From Heterocephalus glaber (taxonomy: Eukaryota; Chordata; Mammalia; Rodentia; Bathyergidae): 64,000 nt of DNA. Below the pieces are notes generated by a model. That model had not been told where the DNA came from. It made no database searches and was given only the letters and a program-made list of their open reading frames with translations. The stretch spans positions 28,524,933 to 28,588,932 of the forward strand of contig NW_004624730.1 in the NCBI RefSeq assembly GCF_000247695.1. Reading direction: 5' to 3'. This document shows, piece by piece, positions 57,609-64,000 of this stretch. Each line of letters starts with the position of its first letter. Position 1 is the stretch's first letter. The position numbers were made by a program, and so were the translations under genes.

Positions 57609-60450
57609 GTAAGCCCTGACATTAATTCTTTGCAAATGTAGATATTTTCTTTATAAATCATTGAATATACCTTGAAGTATTCATTTCTTTGGCATTTCTG
57701 GAGCCTTTCCCTCCCCCTTTTCAGACTTTCATCTTCTTGAGATGGTGAAGGCTCTTTCAGAATTGGATAAAGGATTGCATTCCCCACATGTTCTTCATAT
57801 TGGAAGATTCAGATACTTCTTTAATTTCTGATATATATCTGTGATATGGTTTATGGCTTAAAACCTTGATTTTTACCTCCTATGATTCTGGGTCATCTTC
57901 GAGCTCTTACCTGGAGTTCAGAATGGTTTTCCGTATGGGATGGATCCAGCCTCTGAGCCTGTTTTTCTCTTACTATAAAGCTTTACAACATGTCAAGTGT
58001 TTAGTTACTGTGAGGAACTTTTAATTCTGTCATAATCATATCTTGATTTGGAAAAGGAAACTTCTGTTAACCAAGGATGTTCTTCTAGCTCTCGAACAGT
58101 TTACTAGTTCTCACCTGTTTACTCATGGTGAACTGGGTTCCCGTGGCCATGGGATTTCCTTTGCCTTGTTCCCTGCTTAGCCAGCAGAGGGTGCTCATGG
58201 TAGCCTGAGTTAGAGGAGAGGTGAGGAGAGGAAATCCTCTTACAGTTGGAAAAATGACACATAGGAATCTTAGTTTTCCTGTGGTATTTAGATGCAGCTC
58301 TAGCTTGATTCAGAAATCAGATGCTGTCTGATGATTACCTAGATTCAGCTACAAGTTAAAGTCAGATGGTTCCTTCACTGAAAAAATGGGAATCCATCAC
58401 TGTGAGGAAAGCATAGTATAAACATCATTTGCTTCTTGAATTGACTCAAACTATAGATTTGACAAAACCATTGACATGTGTCTTCCTTAATTAACTTCCT
58501 TCACATATGTTCTTCTGAATTCTAAAGCCTTTGATTTGAGTCAACCAGTTCTTTTAGGGTTTTGCCACAAGAGGTGTGCATTGTGCTATTAATGTAAGAT
58601 ATGTGGCTAATGTTTGTATATCATTTCATCTAAACATTTCACATGTTCAAAATTTTTATTTTTATTTTTTTGCTCCTGACAGTTGCTGTTCAAAAGAAAT
58701 CTTTTAAACATCTATAAAAGATATTACTGTACTAGTAGTGACTCTTTGGAAATGCTAACTTTATTTTTAGCTGTGCTTTTAGGCTTTGATCTTATAAACT
58801 TTAGGTATGTGTGAATAGAAAGCAACCTGACCCGGACAGCTAAAATTTAAGCCATGGGTACCATACTTTGTGTTCCAATGAAAAGCAGTTGCCTAGGTCT
58901 TGAACTGAATATTTAATCCTGTGCTTTTCTTGTGCCTGACTTAAATGATAGTAAACTCAGCCTTGTGTTTCATGAGGAATGTGCTTTGTAAGCTAAATTT
59001 TCAGGAAACTTTCTCATTAAAATGTATCACTGTGGACTGCAGAGTGGAAACCTTCCAATTTTGGCCCATATGCCTTTCATCTCCCTTTTAGTCATGTTTG
59101 TGCAGCGTAGCTGTGTCTGTCCCGGGGCTGTGTTCTGAAGTCAGCACCCAAGGCAGGAACTGTGCATGATCAAAAGTCCCTTCACTTTGCCATAAAATGC
59201 AATGCATGGATACACTGCAGCCTATTGTCCAACACAGGTGGCTTTTTCTTTGACACTGAAATAGCTTGATGTTTCTTTTGTAAGACCAGGTGAAATAATT
59301 AGATTATTTTAAAGGGTCATGTTAAAAAAATATAGATCCTTTAATTGTAGGATCAGTCTTTGTATCATGTTGTGAATAGTAAATTTTGTAACATATGTGG
59401 CAGAAAAATCCACTGTATAAATGAGGATTTGGTGAACTAAGAGAAAAATGCCATACATTATGAATTATTAGCTGCTTTGGAGCTTTGATTTTCAACACAA
59501 AATCTAGGAACAGTTTAGGGCATGGAGATCAGGGCTCTTGATGTCCATGGTGATTTCCAAGACCCTCATAGAGGGTCAAGTCTGTGGCTTGAAAACACTT
59601 TGGGGGCGTCATGGAGAATCCCTGGAACTGGCAGCAAATTAATTGTTGTTATAATTTTGATGCATATTATTCTTTTACTTTACCCTTATAACCACCCTGT
59701 GAGGTGGAGAGGGTTGGCATTGTCAAGAGTCCATGAATGAAGAGTTGGTGAATGATGGTCTTAACTCAAAAGAAGAGGCTCAGGACTAGGAGTACAGAGG
59801 TGATCTCACCTCTTGATCTGTCTGATCCCATGCTGCTGCATCACAGTACTGTTCACTGTTTTTCTCTACATTCATAAATTAAATAGGTTCTGTAGATGAA
59901 TGGGCTAGGATGTCTGTGAGGTATTCCAGAAGAATGAATTAACTCTTTCAAATCACTCAGTGATACATTGGGATACTAATTTGCTAAATATTACCTTTGT
60001 GGTCTGAAAGAAATAATTAACTATCTCAAGTGCCTAATTCTAACAAGTGAATTAATTACTATTTCTAGTTCCGTGTTTATTTGGCAGATTCACTGATCCA
60101 TCCTCTTAGCCTCTCACGTTTTGGGCTACAGGCAGTTTTAGAAGCTTTCTGGGAGTCGTTACTTCTATGAAATGTTGCAGTGAGAAAGCTTTATCCAAAA
60201 AATGTTCATAGATAAAACGTAGACTGGGGACAGTTTTTCATTGACTTTGTTCCTTCCAATTTTGTAATAAATTCTTTGGAAGATTCTCATTAAATTATTT
60301 TTCTCCGCTCTATTGATGAGTAGCTTTAAGCAGTGAGAATTTGAAGAAAATTTGTTTTATAAATAAGAAAGTACACCTGATGAAATTGTTTTGCTGTTGT
60401 GCTAAACATAGTTTTGATTCTTTTTTCTTAACAAGAATTGTCTTAACATA
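57609..60450. other. Intron 3 repeat-poor sequence
   Basis: No coding signal and no repeat family recognised over 2.8 kb. Confidence 0.45.
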
Positions 60451-60474
60451 CCGCCCCCCCCCGCCCCGCCCGCC
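60451..60474 (-). repeat. C-rich tract with G-quadruplex potential on the minus strand
   Basis: Two dozen bases of almost pure C with a few G, inside AT-rich intron. The complementary strand has four or more G runs of three or longer. It lies about 130 nt before exon 4. Confidence 0.8.
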
Positions 60475-60601
60475 ATGTGCAACCTACACTTTCTTATAGC
60501 AGCAGGTAATTTTCAATCTCTTTCTTTTGCTTCCCCTCTCTGTAAGTTTTTCTGTTAATGATACAGTATGTGATTATTATACATATGTTGTTTCTTTTTA
60601 G

Positions 60602-60761
60602 GTTCCTATCCTTAGTAAAAAGGAAGATGTTTTTGCATATTTAGCTAAATACTCTGTGCCAATGGTTCGAGCAACGTGGCTGATCAAGATGACTTGTGCC
60701 TATTATTCTGCTATTTCAGAAGCTAAAATTAAGAAACGTCAGCCTACCGATCCCAATTTGG
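60602..60761 (+). CDS. MED12L: MED12L coding exon 4 (residues 133-185 and first base of 186)
   Basis: 160 nt starting in phase 0 and ending in phase 1. It encodes [20 protein letters not shown], then [20 protein letters not shown], then [13 protein letters not shown], with a final G that in the family starts the next glutamate codon. Acceptor tttctttttag|GTT and donor TTGG|gtaagt. This belongs to the conserved N-terminal Med12 domain. [16 protein letters not shown] is close to the MED12 sequence, and MVRATW and NLE-type residues fit MED12L. The ending RQPTD differs from the RQAPD I recall for human, a local change in a linker. Downstream exons are outside the window. Confidence 0.97.
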
Positions 60762-61214
60762 GTAAGTGAAGCAGTGTGCTATGTTTTACATTTCATTACT
60801 GATTTTATAACTAATTTTTACTGTTGCCTCTAGAAAAAACCAGCATGGTAAATACTGAGAAACTCCACAGTGTGTTCATGTGGTATGACTAGGGAGCTGG
60901 TTCTTACTCACTTGGGCCCATCAGCAAGTGGAGTTGATATTATTTCCAAAATACATTCTACCTTAGAGCACTTTTCATGACCATAGCTATTGAAATGTGG
61001 TTCAAGCCACTTATCTCTTGGCTGGTTACTTTTGCAGCCTCTGGATTTATGTCTTCACTTTTGTGTTTGCACCTTACATTCTGGTCTGTATATAACTGAC
61101 ATAATGACCTATGTAATTCTGTATCAGATCACATTATGCTTTTTAAAAAATAACTTTGGAGTAATTTCTTCTTATAGCTGGAGTGAAGTTCAAGATTCTT
61201 CATTGGGCCACTGA

Positions 61215-61660
61215 GGTCACCCATGATTTCCCCTCTCTTCCTACAATGTTCCAGCCATACTGTGCCTGTCTTCCCTCCTTCTGTCCTGCTAGTCTTCCCT
61301 CCTCAATCCCCTGTGATTTCTGTCCTTTGTTCCCTCTGGTTTTTGCATAAATTCTTCTCTGCACTGAGGCTTTGGCTCAAATGTCATTTTTTTCAGAGGC
61401 TTTGTCTGGCCATGTAGCTGAACAGCTTCCCCTCTTTTGTTGCTCTCCCTCTTTTTCTTGTTATGTTCTGTATTGTGCTTTTATTCATAGTGCATTTCAC
61501 TATTTAAAGTTATCTTTAAAAAATCTGTATCTGTCACTCTTCCACTCTCTATAGGACATACACTAAAACATAGGGTCCATAAAGGTTTTGTTTTATTCTT
61601 TACTACATCCCGAATGTCCAGAACTATGCTGGCCCAGGTGTAAGTGTGCTGAGTGAACTG
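61215..61660 (+). repeat. L2 LINE 3' relic
   Basis: 'atgttccagccatactgtgc', 'actgaggctttggctcaaat', 'gtcatttttttcagaggctt' and 'tgtccagaactatgctggcc' follow the L2 3' half. Confidence 0.75.
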
Positions 61661-62409
61661 AAGGGAAACCACTTTTGGTTGGAATCTTCACTGTATTGGT
61701 AACCCAGCAGTTACTTCTTGAGGTGGTGCTTTTTAAGGGATATAATGCTATATTAGAAATGTGACAGAGAACTGTATATAAAGGTGGCCATTTAATGATT
61801 ATTCTTTGTAAGACAGAAACATGCTGGTGGTTTTATAAGCGAGAACTCAGACACAAAGCTCTGAGGAGCAATGATGGAATGTGCCAGTATCCTTGGACAC
61901 CAAGCAGTGCCCTAGTAAGCGGGTGGATGCACAGTGATTGGGAGTGATGGTAGGGGCTCTGGTTATCTAGAGATAGCTCATTTTAAAAGCACAAAAACTT
62001 AAGAACAAAAATCATGGTCTGAATTCTGTGGTTGCCATCTTTAGAGTTCAGATTATCTTGTGTGTGTTAAAACAAATAAGCAAAAATGGACCATATTTAG
62101 CAAAAGAACTTTATTGTGTATATATGTAAATGTCTAAGAAAAAACCTGGGAGGAAATAATTCACAGTTAATTGTTGTCTCTTAGTGTTTTCATGGCAGTC
62201 CATAATTCTCTTGAGTTTAGTTTTTTACTCTTTCAGCTTACTATTTTATTTCTGGGGAATAAAAGAAATGCCCCCTTTTTATTATGAGAGTAATACATTT
62301 TTGGTTAACAAAATTTTCAAATGACAATGTAGCTAAAACATGATGCTCAGCTTTCTCTTTTCCTTCCTCCTTCATGTTATCCTTCTTAAAGTAGCCTTCA
62401 TTCATTGTT

Positions 62410-62485
62410 TTTATATGTGTACACATACGTATAAACATATAACACATACATATACACATACATATAAACACACATACACACATAC
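62410..62485 (+). repeat. TA/CA-rich microsatellite
   Basis: Alternating 'acata', 'tacaca' and 'cacata' words with no fixed period; Z-DNA-prone purine/pyrimidine alternation. Confidence 0.85.
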
Positions 62486-62559
62486 TTCTTAATATACCTG
62501 TGTTTGTATCTCCATTAGATTTAGTAATACAGTACTTCTTTTCTCAGAAGCTGGATACT

Positions 62560-63310
62560 TAGTTGCTTACTAGTCACCTCCACTTTGATGACTGACAGGC
62601 ATCTAAAACCTAACATATATCAAAATCTCTTTAATTTGGCATCATTCCTAAACTTGTTCCATTCTCAAACTCTTCCTTCTTAATAAATTTTACAGGCAGT
62701 CATCAAGAGAATAGGCATGAGAGCCATTTTGTTATTCCAGGCTTTTATCTTTCAAAACCCTACCTTCTGTCCCTCAGCAATCCTGTGTTTATTACTTTGA
62801 AAATAAAACCAGAATCTAGCAGCCTCTATGCCTACTGCTGCTACTTTGGTGAAACCATCACCACCACCTTTGCCTATGTATTGTGGAGGACTCTAGCTAA
62901 TGGTTTTATTCTCGTTCCTGTAATGTTAGCTTTCTACCTTGTAGCCAGAATGATCCTGTTAGAATAGAAATCATGCCAGTCCTATGCTCAGAATCCTTTC
63001 ATAGCTCCTGGTCTTACTCAGATGTATCTCTCAGCCAGTATCTGCAGCCTGCAGCTTGACCTGTGTGTTGCTGTTTTCTTTCCCACCCTAGGTCCCACAT
63101 TGCTGGTCCCTGACTGCACTGTGGTATTTGCTTAGACAGGACTTCCCAAGAGAAGCCTTCTGAGACCATTCCAGCCAAAATTTCATCTCCTGTTACTCTG
63201 TCTTCTTCTTCTGCTTTATTTTTCTTCATAGTTCTTAATATCACCTGATGTTACATTGTATATTAATTTATGGATCATCTTTATCCATCCAGTCCTAACT
63301 GTAAGACTTG
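62560..63310 (+). repeat. L2 LINE fragment
   Basis: 'gcatctaaaacctaacatat', 'ccagaatgatcctgttagaa', 'tcatagctcctggtcttact' and 'ccagccaaaatttcatctcc' occur in L2 order. Confidence 0.65.
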
Positions 63311-63564
63311 GCTGCACGAGAAACTTTGTGAGATTTGTTCAGGGCTAGATTTCATTCTGGATTTGTTTGGTACTGATCACTTAGGATAGAATCAGATATA
63401 CAGAAGTAAATAAATGAGTAATTAGGCCTGAAGCATCAGTTTGTATATGGATGAGATCTAATTTTGTGTGTGTGTTTTAACTTTCTCCAGTTCATAATCC
63501 TTGGAACTTCTAGCATCACCAGATATAGTAGAGACTACTCCATTCCTTGTAGTCTCTTCATATT

Positions 63565-63622
63565 TGTCTGTCTATCATCTTATCAATTATCTATCCATCT
63601 ATCTATATATATCTTACTCTTG
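63565..63622 (+). repeat. (TCTA)n-type imperfect microsatellite
   Basis: 'tctgtctatcat', 'ttatctatccatctatctat' and 'atatatc' form a short imperfect tetranucleotide array. Confidence 0.8.
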
Positions 63623-63894
63623 TCAGTGTCTTCTTTGATATTCAGCTATATCTTACTATAAATGTTACATAAATACATAAAAGGAGTGGAGGGATGATCT
63701 TCTACTTGAAACTTAGAGCAATTTTAGATAAATAAAATTTTAATAGGCCCACATCATTTTGTAGAGATTATGTGAAAAATCAGAGATATGAATGTATCAC
63801 CAGGAATACATGATTTCCCTTATCAACTGAAGGGAATAGCTCTAGTTTCTAGAAAAGAACATTATGGGCTTCTTGTTAAATTCATTACTTTTTT

Positions 63895-64000
63895 TTTCTT
63901 TTTAAATATTATTTTATTGGTACATTTTAGGTATACAATATAATGACATTCATCATTGGAAATTTGCACCTTTGCATAATCTCTCTTGGTTCTTATTTTT
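63895..64000 (-). repeat. L1-like 3' end, cut by the window edge
   Basis: 'ttattttattggtacatttt' and 'aggtatacaatataatgaca' resemble the left (3') end of the minus-strand L1 at 36465. The rest lies outside the window. Confidence 0.45.

Larger units (their letters stand above)
56123..60601 (+). other. MED12L: MED12L intron 3 (4.5 kb)
   Basis: Starts gtatca and ends tttcttttta-g. It holds one old ID SINE (56308-56392), a candidate 33-nt cassette exon (57576-57608) and a C-rich block (60451-60474). Most of 57.6-60.4 kb is repeat-poor and without recognisable features. Confidence 0.9.
60762..64000 (+). other. MED12L: MED12L intron 4, 5' part (runs off the window)
   Basis: Starts gtaagt. It contains L2 relics, a CA/TA-rich microsatellite, a TCTA array and an L1-like end. 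I see no exon in these 3.2 kb. Confidence 0.85.

Overview
The window is nuclear DNA of a placental mammal, almost certainly a non-murid rodent. The evidence is dense tRNA-derived ID-type SINEs with fresh poly-A tails, B1/ID composite SINEs, MaLR/MLT1-type LTRs, L2/MIR relics, long introns with GT-AG sites and a methylation-spared CpG island. The young ID subfamily ends in GGTACC before the A tail. That suggests a squirrel-related or castorimorph (beaver-like) rodent, but this is a guess; only 'rodent' is firm.

The only protein-coding gene I can support is the 5' end of MED12L on the + strand. MED12L is the paralogue of MED12, the Mediator kinase-module subunit. Four coding exons are present: exon 1 (24600-24698), exon 2 (50378-50482), exon 3 (55931-56122) and exon 4 (60602-60761). 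They encode residues 1-185 plus one base of codon 186. All junctions are canonical and the reading frame is intact. The rest of the gene lies beyond the right edge.

Layout: 1-22.85 kb is upstream intergenic DNA, mostly old LTR, L2, MIR, Tigger and SINE relics, with one perfect RFX X-box palindrome at 10053. 22.86-25.06 kb is the CpG-island promoter, with a 100-N assembly gap at 23240-23339. 24.7-50.4 kb is the very long intron 1. 50.5-60.6 kb holds introns 2 and 3, and 60.76-64 kb is the start of intron 4.

The most interesting signals are two short, frame-preserving candidate exons with strong splice sites. One is a 21-nt microexon (49269-49289). It would insert seven residues between E33 and D34, inside the MED12-family helix that activates CDK8/19. 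The other is a 33-nt cassette (57576-57608) between exons 3 and 4. Also notable are an overlapping upstream ORF starting 10 nt before the MED12L AUG, a possible alternative first exon at about 23.6 kb, and three copies of an ultrashort hAT MITE with SPIN-like ends. I found no bacterial-type system, CRISPR array, rRNA or functional tRNA gene.
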